In this document: positions 1 through 9,558 of the stretch, piece by piece | How positions within the stretch are numbered: the first letter of the stretch is position 1 | Layout of the letters: each line of letters starts with the position of its first letter | DNA from: Limnohabitans sp. 2KL-51 | Lineage (GTDB): Bacteria; Pseudomonadota; Gammaproteobacteria; Burkholderiales; Burkholderiaceae_C | Direction: 5' to 3' | Assembly (NCBI RefSeq): GCF_003063645.1 | Contig: NZ_NESJ01000018.1 | Coordinates: 1-64,000 of the forward strand | Length of the DNA stretch: 64,000 bases | Made by a program: the position numbers and the translations under genes | Notes under the pieces: model-generated | Databases searched by the model: none | The model's input: the letters and a program-made list of their open reading frames with translations, nothing else | What the model was told of the DNA's origin: nothing

Positions 1-2
1 GC

Positions 3-3000
3 ACCGGCGCATGGACCTGGACAGACGCCTCGCGCAACCCCGGCACCTACATCCTCAAGGCAACCATCGTCAGCGCCACCGGCACCACGGCCATCAACAC
101 GGCCGCGCCGGTCAACGGCACCAACGGTGGTTACGACATCCAGCCGGTGGTCATCGACACCTCGGTGGGCACACCCGCCGAGATCAACTTGGGCCTGAGC
201 ATCACCACCGATGCGAACAACAACACCTTTGTCAACAAGAGCGAGCTGGCCGCCGCGACCACCTTCACCAGCCGCGCCACGTTTGACACCGCCTTGGCCA
301 AGGTGGGCATGGTCATCACACTGAGCGACGGCACCACCAACACCCCCATCACCTTGACGCAGGCGATGGTGACAGCCGGCTTTGTGGAGGCCACCTTTGC
401 CAAGCCGGCCGAAGGCGCCACACAAACCGTGACCGCCAAGCTGACCGACATTGCAGGCAACGTGGGCACCACCACGGTGAGCGACAGCGCCACGCTGGAC
501 ACCACGGCCATCACGGTGGCCGTCACCCGCGCAGGCTCGGGCACCGTCACCACCAGCGAGGTGATCACCTTCACGCTCAGCGAGGCCAGCCCCGACTTTG
601 CCGCGGCCAACGTGGACGTGACCGGTGGCGCCCTGAGCAACTGGACCAAGGTCAACGCCACGACCTACACCGCCACCTTCATCCCCACTGCAGGCAGCAA
701 CGGCACCGCCACCGTGGGCGTGACGTTTGACAAGTTCAGCGACACCGCAGGCAACCAGAACAAAGACACCTACGTGGCCAGCCCCGCCACGGGCTATGTG
801 AATGACGGCAACAACATCCAGAGCTTTGCGTTTGACACCCGTGTCAGCGCCAGCCTGGCCCTGAGCAACGACACCGCCACCGCCGTGGAGGCGGGCGGCA
901 CCGCCAACGGCACAGCAGGCACCAACCCCGCCATCGCCGGCACAAGCGGCGTGCTGAGCAATGACTCTGGAACCACACCCACCGTCACCGGCATCCAAAA
1001 AATCAGCGACACCAGCGCCACAGCGGTCACAGCCGGCAGCACCGGCGGCACGGGCGGCACCTCCATCGTTGGCCAATACGGCACCTTAGCCATGGGTGCG
1101 GATGGCAGCTATATCTACACCGTCAACAACAGCAACGCCACCGTGCAAGCCCTGCGCACCACGGCCAACACCCTGACCGACGTGTTCACCTACACCGCTG
1201 CAGACGCATCGGGCACCAAGACGGCCAACCTGGTCGTCACCGTGCAGGGCGCCAACGACGCGCCCACCGTTGTCGTTCAAGAGGCTGACAAAACCGTCAC
1301 CGCTGGCAACGCGCTCACGCCCTTCAGCATCCTGGGCAACTTTGCCGACGTGGACAGCGCAGGCAACGGCGAGACCGCCACCTACACCACCTCAGCCCTG
1401 CCAGCAGGCGTGAGCTTTGACGCCACCACTGGCACCTTCAGCGGCACGCCCACCACCACCGGCACCACCAGCGTCACGGTCACCCGCACCGACGCGGGCG
1501 GCCTGACCGTGACCGACACCTTTTTGATCATCGTCAACCCCGTGGTCGACGCCACGCCCCCCAAGATCGCCATCAGCTCCAACCAATCGAGCCTGAGCAT
1601 CGGCCAGACCGCCATCATCACCTTCACGGTGAGTGAAGCCACCAACAACTTTGCCTGGAACGGCAGCTCGGGCGACATCGTGGTCACCGGCGGCAGCCTG
1701 AGCGCACTCACTTCTGTGGGCTTGAACGCCGCGGGCGAAGACATCTACACCGCTGTCTTCACCCCACTGGCCAACAGCACCACCCCGGCCACCATCGCGG
1801 TGGCCGCGGGCAAGTTCACAGACGCTTCCCTCAACCAAAACCTGGACACCTACAACGCCAGCGCAGACACCGTGGCGAACCATGTGGTGGAGACCAACAA
1901 CATCGTCACCCTGAGCGTCAACACCACCGTGGTGACGGCCCTGAACCTGACGAACGACACCGCCACCGCGCTTGAAGCGTCGGGCATCGTCAACGCCACG
2001 GCAGGCACCAACCCCACAGGTAGCGTGCTGGGCAACGACACCGGCACCAGCCCCACCGTGACCGGCATTCAAGTGCTCAGCGCCAGCACGGCTACGGCCG
2101 TGAACGCTGGCACCAACAGCACCAGCGGCACCTCCATCACGGGGCAGTACGGCACCCTCAAAATGGGCGCAGACGGCAGCTACGTCTACACGGTGGACAA
2201 CGCCAATGCCAATGTGCAGGCCTTGCGCACCAGCGGCCAGACCCTGACCGAAGTCTTCACCTACACCGCCACCGACAGCACGGGCAGCAAAACGGCCAGC
2301 TTGGCCGTGACGGTGCAAGGCGCCAACGACGCGCCCACCGTGGTGGTGCAAGAAGCGGACAAAGCGGCCATCGTGGGCAATGCGCTGACCCCGTTCAGCA
2401 TTGCCAGCAACTTTGCCGATGTGGACAGCACCGCCAACGGCGAAACTGCCACCTACACCGCGACGGTGGGCGGCGCAGCGCTGCCCAGCTGGCTCAGCTT
2501 CAATGCCGCCACCGGCACCTTCAGCGGCACGCCCACTGCCGCGGGCACAACCACCGTCACCGTCACGCGCACCGATGCGGGTGGCCTGTTGGTCACCGAC
2601 GACTTTAACATCGTCACCACCTTGCCCGTGGTCACCACCACCGTCAGCTTCAGCAGCATGACCAAGGACAGTGGCACGGCTTTGAACGCCAATTGGACGA
2701 CCAACGACGCGTCAGCAGGCCGCTTGCTCTCAGGCCACATCAGCGCCCCTCTGGCCACGGGCGAAGTCGTTAAGGTGTACGTGGGCACCACCGAAGTGGG
2801 CACCGCCGTTGTCAACGGCACCAAGTGGGCAATTACCGACCTGAGCGGCTACACCGCCCCTTGGACCTACACAGCCCGCGTGGTGGGTGCGGGTGGAAGC
2901 CAGGGAACCTCTGCTACCCAAGCGGTGACATTAGCTGCTACCGACGATGCAGCGGTCACAGTCCCAGGTACCAGCAGCGGAGAAACGGTCGCTTACACCA

Positions 3001-6000
3001 CAGGTGTATTGGACGCATTGGAAGGTGACGACACCATCACAGTGGCGAGCACCAGCCTGCAAACCACACTCTCCACAAACGGCGGCGTGATCAGTGGCGG
3101 CGCGGGCGTGGATACCCTCACGTTGGCCGCTGGCACAACCCTCAACCTGAACACCTTGACCACCAACCAGACCGTGCGAAGCATCGAGCAGGTTGAAGTC
3201 ATAAAGATGCAGGGCACCTCTGTGTTGTCCATGACGGCCAACAATGTGCTGTCGCTGGGTGGCACCAACACCGGCACCACCGTTGGCACCAGCACCGCCA
3301 CCAGCACCATGGCGCCTTACAGCTTTGGAAGCACGAACCAAACCGCCACCAGCACGGAGACCAGCGCTACGGCTGCAACCGGCTCCACCAGCAGCTTGAA
3401 CAAAGTGCAGATGGTGATTGAGGGCGTCACTGGCGACACCCTCAACCTGGCCACCTTGGCCACCGACGGTGTGACCACCGCCGGTGCCCTGGGCAACACC
3501 GGTCTGGCCGGTACCTGGGCCTACAAAGGCAAAGTCACCCTCAACAGCATCACCTACCAAGTCTATGACCACAGCACCACGCAAGCGCAGGTGCTGGTCA
3601 ATGTGGCCGTGACCGTCAACCGAGAGTTGCCCGTTGCCGTCGCCTTGGCCTTGAGCAACGACACCGCCAACGCCGTCGAGGCTGGGGGCGCGGTCAACGC
3701 CATCGCAGGCACCAACCCAACGGGCAGCGTGCTGACCAACGACCAAGGCGCATCGCCTGTGGTCACGGCCATTCAGTTGGTCTCAGACGCCTCTGCTACG
3801 GCTGTTGCAGCAGGCACCACCAGCACCACAGGCACGAGCATCGCGGGCCAATACGGCACCTTGGTGTTGGGCGCGAACGGCACCTACAGCTACGCGGTGA
3901 ACAACGCCAACGCCTCGGTGCAAGCCTTGCGCTCGGCCAGCAACTCCTTGTCAGAGGTGTTCACCTACACCGTCAACGACGGCACAGACGCCAAAACCGC
4001 CAACTTGGTGGTCACCATCAAAGGCGCCAACGACGCGCCCACTTTGGTGGTGGCAGAGCCCGACAAGACTGGCTCAGTCGGCACCGCCATCAGCAGCTTC
4101 AGCATTGCGGGCAACTTTGCCGACGTGGACAGTACCGCCAACGGTGAGACGGCCACGTACAGCGCATCGCCTTTGCCAGCGGGCATCACCTTCAATGCCG
4201 CCACCGGCACCTTCAGCGGCACGCCCACCACGGCGGGCACCACCACGGTCACCGTCACCCGCACCGACGCGGGCGGCCTGACCGTGACCGACACCTTTGA
4301 CATCGTGATCGCTGACGTCATCACCAAGACAGTGGCCTTCAGTTCCATGACTAAGGACAGCGGCACGCTGGTGGGCGACAACGACAACTGGCTGACCGCA
4401 GACGCCAGCGCAGGTCGACTGGTCTCGGGCACGATCAGCGCAGCCTTGGGCGCCAACGAGGTCGTAGAGGTGTCCGCTAACGGCACCAAGATCGGCAACG
4501 CCCGTGTGGTGGGCCAGGCCTGGGACATCACCGACCTGAACGGCTACAACGACAACTGGACTTACACCGCCAAAGTAGCCAACCCGACCACCAGCAGCAG
4601 CGGCACGACGACCACGCAAGTGGTCAACACCGACTTTGTGGAAGCGGCACCGGTCATCACCGGCGTGTTCGATGTGGCCACCCCTGGCGCAGCCACCATT
4701 GCCAACAACGGCAGCACCGTCATGCCCATCCTGTCGGTGTCGGGCACGGCCTCGGCCAATGCGCTGATTTACCTGTACGACAACACCTCCACCAACCTGG
4801 TGGGCACAGCAATTGCTGATGCCTCGGGCAACTGGACGGTGTCGGGCTTCGGCGTCTTGCCTACTGCCAACACCTTTGCGGCCAAACAAGTGGACGTGCA
4901 TGGCAACGAAAGTGTCTTGTCCAACCTGTGGACCGTGACCACCACCAGCAGTGGTGGCTTCAATGGCAACTTTGACTCAGGCAGCGAAACCGGTTTTGCC
5001 AGCGACATGACTTTGCTGACGGCCGCCACCAGCTTCAACTACGTGCGCCAACGCTTCGGCTTTGCCGTGCTGGAAAAGCCGCTTGCCTATGGCCCAAGCG
5101 GCTACCCTCAATCGGAACTGGCCACACTGACACAGTCGGCTGCCACCACCTGGAACGGCACCGACACCTGGTCTGAAAAGATCTATGTGCCAGCTTCTGG
5201 CGTGGCCTTGGAAGAAACCGAAAAAGGCTACAACACCTTCCTGAATCTGGCCAGCGGCAAGATCTTCTACGGCAGTTTTGACAACTTCGGTGGTGTGGGC
5301 GTGCTGGGCACCATCTGGGGCTCTCAGGTCGAAGTGGTCAAGGGACAAACTTACCAATTCAAGTTTGACTACTGGAACACGGCCATTGGCCAGTTCTCCC
5401 CCAGCGGCTTCATCCATGCCCTGATCAATGGCCAAGAGGCCATGGTCACGCGCAACAGCAGTACCGGCACGGTGACCATCAACTACACGGCCACCACCAC
5501 CGGGTCGATTAACCTCAAGCTGGGTGCGGAAGGCTGGGGCAGCAGCGGCGACTTTGCCCTGGACAACATCTCGTTTGCACAGGTGGCGCCCAGCAATGGT
5601 TCTTTGGTCGCAGGCACCAACCCTGGCTTCTCGGACAGCGCCAACGGCACCAGCAGCACACCCGTGAGCTACAGCGGCGGTGCAGTCAACGCCATGGGCG
5701 GCAGCGATGTGATCGCTGTGGCAGCCGGTGTCAACTTGCAAACCGCCTTGGCCACAGGCGGCAGCTACATCAATGGCGGATCGGGCGCAGACACCTTGGT
5801 GTTGAACGCAGGCACCACGCTCAACCTGCCGGCCCTGAGCAGCACCCAGACCGTGCAGCCCATTCAGCAGGTGGAAATTTTCAAACTGCAGGGCACCTCC
5901 ACACTGACCTTGTCGGCCAACGACGTCCTCAGCCTGGGCGGCAGCCATGCCACCACCATGAGCGGTTACAGCTTCGCAGGCAGCACGGGCAAGGTGCAAA

Positions 6001-8012
6001 TGGTGGTAGAAGCCACCAGCACCGACGCCGTGGTGCTCACGCCCTTGAGCTTGGACAGCGTCACCACCAACGGTGTGGTGGGCAACACCGGCTTGGCCGG
6101 CACCTGGTCCGCTGCAGGCACTGCCACCATTGGCGGCAACACTTACAGCGTGTACAACCACAGCACCACCGACGCCCAGGTGTTGGTGTCCGGCGCAACG
6201 GTCAACCCCGCAGGCACCACCGCAGCCTCGCAAGCGGTGGTCATCACCAAGGTCGAGAACTCAGGCGCTGCTGCCAGCTATGTGGAAGAGTTCAACAGTG
6301 GCACCACCACCGTTTCGGCCAACTTGGTGAACGCTTCGTCGCCACCGACTTACACGACCACCACCGCCATCAACACGGCAGGCACCAAGATCAACACCGG
6401 TGCCTGGGAAGTCAGTGTGAAGGACATCTGGTACTCCTGGCAGGCCAACAACAGCTACGTCCCCGTCAATGAGCTGTACCTCAAGACGGGTGCCACCACG
6501 CCCAACAATGCGACTGCCACAGCAACCAACACCATGCTGGGAACCGATGGCAAGCTGCAATTGGGTTTGGACAGCAATGAAGCACCGAATGGTGCCAATG
6601 ACGCTCGCTTGTACACCTTCACATCTCAGGCCGGTCCGTTCACATCCATGTCGTTCAAATCGTTTGGTTTGAGCAACATGGTCGAAAATGGCCAGAACCC
6701 CCCAACCTGGAGCTACCCGCAAGTGTCGTTCCGCGATGAAGAAGGCAACGTGGTTTACCGCACGGACTTCAAAACTCTGAGCAGCAACACAAAGCTCGAC
6801 ATTTTTGACGTCACACTGCCTGCAGGCGTCACGGCGTCGTCCTTCGAGTTCAGAACCATCAACGCTGACCGCTGGTTCATCGATGAAATCAGCATGACCG
6901 GTGCTGCCAACGACATCGTGCCGCACCTGGGCACCACGGCAGACACCACACACAAGATCTCGGGCACCTACGCCAACACGCTCAACCCGGGCGAAGTGAT
7001 CAAGGTCTACGACGGCAGCACCTTGCTGGGCACCGCCACGGTGGACGCGGCCAGCAAGACCTGGACCCTGCAGCTGACTGCGGCGCAAGCTGCAGGCGCC
7101 CACACCTACTCGGCCAAGGTCGAGGCGGGTGCCACCACCGTGGCCACATCCAACAACTACACCCTCAATGTGTTGTCCAATGCGGTGGCCCCCGTGGTGC
7201 TCGACCTGAACGGTGATGGCCAGATCGGCTACAGCCAGATCAAGATGGACCTCAACCGCGACGGCATCCTGGACACCACCGCCTGGGTCGCGTCGCAAGA
7301 CGGTTTGCTGGTGCACGACATCTACGGCGACGGCTCGGTGCGCGAGAACAGCCAGTTCGCCTTTGCCCGCCACGGCGGCGAGACCGACTTGCAAGGCCTG
7401 GCCGCGCAGTTCGACAGCAACCGAGACGGCGTGCTGGACGCCAAAGACGCACAGTTCGGCGAGTTCGCAGTCTGGCAAGACGCCGACCAAGACGGCGTGG
7501 CCGACGCAGGCGAGGTCAAGACCCTGGCCGACCTGGGCATCACCGCCCTGCAGCTCAACAGCGACGGTGTGGTGCGCGCACCTGCCGAGGGCGTGACCGA
7601 AGCGGGCCACAGCTCGGCGCAGTTGGCCGATGGTTCCAGCATGCTGGTGACCGATGCAGCGTTTGCCTACACGCTGGGCATGGCTGAGGCGTCTGTCATG
7701 CCAGCCGATGCTTCTGTCATCCCGGCCTCCGAGCCGGGATCCACCAACCCCGTCATCGCTTTCAAACTGAACGTAGCCGACGTGTTGGCGATGCCTGCAG
7801 ACGCAAACGGCCAGCATGTGGTCCAGGTCAAGGGTGACGGCAACGACACCCTGAACCTGAGCAACTTGCTCGGCGCAGAGGCCCCCGGCCAATGGCTGGC
7901 TGCAGGCACGGTACAACAAGACGGCGTGACGTTCAACACCTACAACTACAGCGCTGACACCAGCCTGCAAGTGATGGTGGACCAACACCTGCAAAACGTG
8001 ACCTTGTCGTAA
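3..8012 (+). CDS. Giant modular secreted/surface protein (VCBS and Ig-like repeats), 5' partial
   Basis: The frame is open to the left window edge, so the N-terminus is missing; about 2,670 codons are visible. In nucleotide order the modules are: Ig-like (about 150-830), VCBS repeat (855-1255), putative-Ig/cadherin-like with the F-S-G-T-P motif (1275-1540), Ig-like (1550-1870), VCBS (1940-2340), putative-Ig (2350-2620), short Ig-like (2636-2920), a G-G-A-G-V-D-T-L module (2960-3610), VCBS (3645-4045), putative-Ig (4050-4310), short Ig-like (4325-4600), two lectin-like beta domains (4940-5580, 6235-6920) with a second G-G-S-G-A-D-T-L module between them (5640-6200), and EF-hand-like loops DLNGDGQIG, DLNRDGILD and DSNRDGVLD (7190-7560). 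The C-terminus (7745-8012) has the glycine/aspartate style of type I secretion substrates. This architecture is typical of large RTX/BapA-like adhesins; the adhesin role and type I export are inferred, as no secretion genes are in view. Confidence 0.85.
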   Translation, partial: TGAWTWTDASRNPGTYILKATIVSATGTTAINTAAPVNGTNGGYDIQPVVIDTSVGTPAEINLGLSITTDANNNTFVNKSELAAATTFTSRATFDTALAKVGMVITLSDGTTNTPITLTQAMVTAGFVEATFAKPAEGATQTVTAKLTDIAGNVGTTTVSDSATLDTTAITVAVTRAGSGTVTTSEVITFTLSEASPDFAAANVDVTGGALSNWTKVNATTYTATFIPTAGSNGTATVGVTFDKFSDTAGNQNKDTYVASPATGYVNDGNNIQSFAFDTRVSASLALSNDTATAVEAGGTANGTAGTNPAIAGTSGVLSNDSGTTPTVTGIQKISDTSATAVTAGSTGGTGGTSIVGQYGTLAMGADGSYIYTVNNSNATVQALRTTANTLTDVFTYTAADASGTKTANLVVTVQGANDAPTVVVQEADKTVTAGNALTPFSILGNFADVDSAGNGETATYTTSALPAGVSFDATTGTFSGTPTTTGTTSVTVTRTDAGGLTVTDTFLIIVNPVVDATPPKIAISSNQSSLSIGQTAIITFTVSEATNNFAWNGSSGDIVVTGGSLSALTSVGLNAAGEDIYTAVFTPLANSTTPATIAVAAGKFTDASLNQNLDTYNASADTVANHVVETNNIVTLSVNTTVVTALNLTNDTATALEASGIVNATAGTNPTGSVLGNDTGTSPTVTGIQVLSASTATAVNAGTNSTSGTSITGQYGTLKMGADGSYVYTVDNANANVQALRTSGQTLTEVFTYTATDSTGSKTASLAVTVQGANDAPTVVVQEADKAAIVGNALTPFSIASNFADVDSTANGETATYTATVGGAALPSWLSFNAATGTFSGTPTAAGTTTVTVTRTDAGGLLVTDDFNIVTTLPVVTTTVSFSSMTKDSGTALNANWTTNDASAGRLLSGHISAPLATGEVVKVYVGTTEVGTAVVNGTKWAITDLSGYTAPWTYTARVVGAGGSQGTSATQAVTLAATDDAAVTVPGTSSGETVAYTTGVLDALEGDDTITVASTSLQTTLSTNGGVISGGAGVDTLTLAAGTTLNLNTLTTNQTVRSIEQVEVIKMQGTSVLSMTANNVLSLGGTNTGTTVGTSTATSTMAPYSFGSTNQTATSTETSATAATGSTSSLNKVQMVIEGVTGDTLNLATLATDGVTTAGALGNTGLAGTWAYKGKVTLNSITYQVYDHSTTQAQVLVNVAVTVNRELPVAVALALSNDTANAVEAGGAVNAIAGTNPTGSVLTNDQGASPVVTAIQLVSDASATAVAAGTTSTTGTSIAGQYGTLVLGANGTYSYAVNNANASVQALRSASNSLSEVFTYTVNDGTDAKTANLVVTIKGANDAPTLVVAEPDKTGSVGTAISSFSIAGNFADVDSTANGETATYSASPLPAGITFNAATGTFSGTPTTAGTTTVTVTRTDAGGLTVTDTFDIVIADVITKTVAFSSMTKDSGTLVGDNDNWLTADASAGRLVSGTISAALGANEVVEVSANGTKIGNARVVGQAWDITDLNGYNDNWTYTAKVANPTTSSSGTTTTQVVNTDFVEAAPVITGVFDVATPGAATIANNGSTVMPILSVSGTASANALIYLYDNTSTNLVGTAIADASGNWTVSGFGVLPTANTFAAKQVDVHGNESVLSNLWTVTTTSSGGFNGNFDSGSETGFASDMTLLTAATSFNYVRQRFGFAVLEKPLAYGPSGYPQSELATLTQSAATTWNGTDTWSEKIYVPASGVALEETEKGYNTFLNLASGKIFYGSFDNFGGVGVLGTIWGSQVEVVKGQTYQFKFDYWNTAIGQFSPSGFIHALINGQEAMVTRNSSTGTVTINYTATTTGSINLKLGAEGWGSSGDFALDNISFAQVAPSNGSLVAGTNPGFSDSANGTSSTPVSYSGGAVNAMGGSDVIAVAAGVNLQTALATGGSYINGGSGADTLVLNAGTTLNLPALSSTQTVQPIQQVEIFKLQGTSTLTLSANDVLSLGGSHATTMSGYSFAGSTGKVQMVVEATSTDAVVLTPLSLDSVTTNGVVGNTGLAGTWSAAGTATIGGNTYSVYNHSTTDAQVLVSGATVNPAGTTAASQAVVITKVENSGAAASYVEEFNSGTTTVSANLVNASSPPTYTTTTAINTAGTKINTGAWEVSVKDIWYSWQANNSYVPVNELYLKTGATTPNNATATATNTMLGTDGKLQLGLDSNEAPNGANDARLYTFTSQAGPFTSMSFKSFGLSNMVENGQNPPTWSYPQVSFRDEEGNVVYRTDFKTLSSNTKLDIFDVTLPAGVTASSFEFRTINADRWFIDEISMTGAANDIVPHLGTTADTTHKISGTYANTLNPGEVIKVYDGSTLLGTATVDAASKTWTLQLTAAQAAGAHTYSAKVEAGATTVATSNNYTLNVLSNAVAPVVLDLNGDGQIGYSQIKMDLNRDGILDTTAWVASQDGLLVHDIYGDGSVRENSQFAFARHGGETDLQGLAAQFDSNRDGVLDAKDAQFGEFAVWQDADQDGVADAGEVKTLADLGITALQLNSDGVVRAPAEGVTEAGHSSAQLADGSSMLVTDAAFAYTLGMAEASVMPADASVIPASEPGSTNPVIAFKLNVADVLAMPADANGQHVVQVKGDGNDTLNLSNLLGAEAPGQWLAAGTVQQDGVTFNTYNYSADTSLQVMVDQHLQNVTLS
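7715..7745. repeat. REP-like palindrome inside the adhesin reading frame
   Basis: The arms ATCCCGGC and GCCGGGAT are perfectly complementary across a 6-nt spacer and are followed by CCA. The same GTCATCCC...GGGATCCA core recurs in intergenic DNA at 8121-8147 and in degraded form at 23141-23223. Here it is translated in frame as V-I-P-A-S-E-P-G-S-T, which breaks the surrounding Thr/Asn/Gly-rich style. This looks like a repeat that inserted into, or was captured by, the coding sequence. Confidence 0.6.
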
Positions 8013-8015
8013 AAA

Positions 8016-8090
8016 TGTAGGAGCCCACCCCGTGGGCGATGGGCGTGGCACACGCTCTAAAAACCATCGCGCACAGGGTGCGCTCCTACA
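8016..8090. repeat. Intergenic palindromic repeat, copy A (TGTAGGAGC ... GCTCCTACA)
   Basis: Nine-base perfect inverted ends (TGTAGGAGC at 8016-8024, GCTCCTACA at 8082-8090) enclose a GC-rich core. A 30-nt stretch, 8026-8055, is identical to 9452-9481 in copy B, in the same orientation. It begins 4 bp after the adhesin stop and could fold as a large hairpin terminator between the convergent genes. No encoded transposase is seen, so a REP/MITE-like dispersed element is likely. Confidence 0.75.
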
Positions 8091-8098
8091 AACAGAAG

Positions 8099-8148
8099 GT
8101 CATCCCGGACCCTCTGACATGTCATCCCAGGCTCGACCCGGGATCCAT
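8099..8148. repeat. REP-like GTCATCCC...GGGATCCA element
   Basis: Two GTCATCCC-type half sites occur here (about 8099 and 8121); the second pairs with CCCGGGATCCA at 8137-8147. It matches the palindrome found inside the adhesin at 7715-7745. The ATPase gene on the opposite strand terminates within it. Confidence 0.55.
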
Positions 8149-9318
8149 ACTTTCTTTCGGGCCGGTTCGCAGTTGTTGCCAGCTGTGGACGGGCCAATCA
8201 GATCTGGCTTGGTGTTGATCGCCGCCGTAAATCACGCAACCGCTTTGCAGCATGCCTAGATGATGGGATGTGTAGCGTTTGAGGCCTTTGAAATAGTCGG
8301 TGTTGACGGTGGCGCCGGCTTTGATTTCGATGGCGTGAAATTGCCGGCCTACGGGTAGCATCAAGTCGACCTCATTGCCTTCAGAGTCGCGGTAGAAATA
8401 CAGTTCGGCGGATTCGCCGGCGTTGAGTCTGTCTTTGAGCGCCTCGATGATCACCATGTTTTCAAACAATGCGCCCCACAAGGGGTCGCGGTGCACTTGC
8501 TCTTCGTGCCGCAAGCCCAGCAGCCAGGCGGCCAAGCCGGTGTCGTAAAAGTAAAGCTTGGGGGATTTGACCAGCCGCTTGCCGCTGTTGGTGTGCCACG
8601 GCGGGAGCAGGTAAACGATGAAACTGGTCTGCAACAAGTCCATCCAGGCGCGTGCGGTGGGTTGGGAAATACCGGCGTCGTTGGCCAAGTTGTTGAGGTT
8701 CAGCAATTGGCCCACGCGGCCTGCACACAGCCTGACAAATCGTTCGAATTGTTGAAGATTTTGGACGAAGGCAAGCTGCCTCAGATCGCGTTCGATGTAG
8801 GTTGAAAAGTAGTCCCCAAGCGCCTGCGCAGGCGCAAGGTGTTTGTCGTGAATGCGAGGGTAAAAGCCTGTCAGGAGAGTTGCCGCCAGGGAATGATTCT
8901 TTTCAGGGTTGATGCGCTGCACTTCTGACAAGGTGAAGGGCAACAGGCGCAACAAGGCCGTGCGACCCGCCAGAGACTGGCTCACCTGCGTCATCAACTC
9001 AAATTGCTGACTGCCCGTCAAAATGAATTGGCCGTGCTGGTCATTGTGATCCACCTGGGTTTGCAGGTAGGAAGGCAGTTCGGGTGATCTTTGAATTTCG
9101 TCGAGTATCGCGCCTTGGGGATAAGCCGATAAAAAACCACGCGGATCGTCAAGCGCAAAACGCCTCGCATCAGGGTCCTCTAGCGAGACATAAGGCTTGT
9201 TTGGAAACATGCTTTTGGCCAAAGTGGTTTTCCCACTTTGTCTGGGTCCCACCAATGTGACGATGGGATAGCTGCCTGCCAAGCTGTGAAGCAACGGTTC
9301 TATGTTGCGATGGATCAT
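8122..9318 (-). CDS. AAA ATPase with DUF4143-type C-terminal domain
   Basis: A 398-residue ATP-binding protein. The Walker A motif GPRQSGKT is at residues 24-31 and the Walker B motif AILDEIQ at about 70-76, followed by the arginine-rich middle and nuclease-fold-like C-terminal part (EVDLML, AIEIKAG) typical of DUF4143 ATPases. The ATG at 9318 is chosen because the family starts just before the P-loop; an in-frame upstream ATG at 9396 would add 26 atypical residues. The last residues (MDPGSSLG) are encoded by the REP-like element, so the natural 3' end appears to have been replaced. The gene stands alone between two copies of an intergenic repeat. Cellular role unknown for this family. Confidence 0.85.
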   Translation of the reverse strand: MIHRNIEPLLHSLAGSYPIVTLVGPRQSGKTTLAKSMFPNKPYVSLEDPDARRFALDDPRGFLSAYPQGAILDEIQRSPELPSYLQTQVDHNDQHGQFILTGSQQFELMTQVSQSLAGRTALLRLLPFTLSEVQRINPEKNHSLAATLLTGFYPRIHDKHLAPAQALGDYFSTYIERDLRQLAFVQNLQQFERFVRLCAGRVGQLLNLNNLANDAGISQPTARAWMDLLQTSFIVYLLPPWHTNSGKRLVKSPKLYFYDTGLAAWLLGLRHEEQVHRDPLWGALFENMVIIEALKDRLNAGESAELYFYRDSEGNEVDLMLPVGRQFHAIEIKAGATVNTDYFKGLKRYTSHHLGMLQSGCVIYGGDQHQARSDWPVHSWQQLRTGPKESMDPGSSLG

Positions 9319-9441
9319 GCGTCCATGATAACCAAAAACCTGTAATTTCAAAATATGAATTTTGAATTGCAGGTTTAATTGGAGTGCGCTGTGCAAGGGC
9401 TAAAGCCGCACGAAGGTTGAGTTGCCCCTGCGTATGTTCTT

Positions 9442-9519
9442 TGTAAGAGATCACCCCGTGGGCGATGGGCGTGGCACACGCCCTGAAAAAACCAGCGCCC
9501 ACAGGGGTGGGCTCCTACA
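9442..9519. repeat. Intergenic palindromic repeat, copy B
   Basis: Direct-orientation copy of the element at 8016-8090; 9452-9481 is identical to 8026-8055 over 30 nt, and the right end again reads GGGCTCCTACA. The left end has drifted to TGTAAGAGA. With copy A it flanks the lone ATPase gene. Confidence 0.75.
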
Positions 9520-9558
9520 AAAAAGCGATCCCTCGCATGTTGTTCAAGATGACCGCGT

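Noticed and set aside
855..4310. Regularly spaced near-identical DNA blocks that might suggest a repeat array
   Set aside because: They are in-frame protein modules of about 400 bp (VCBS and putative-Ig), not short direct repeats with spacers as in CRISPR.
6261..8051. Long minus-strand frames opposite the adhesin, including 596- and 418-codon frames at 6261-8051 and 4977-6233
   Set aside because: They are shadows caused by the high-GC, Thr/Asn-rich plus-strand codons; composition is His/Gly/Val-rich with no family signature.
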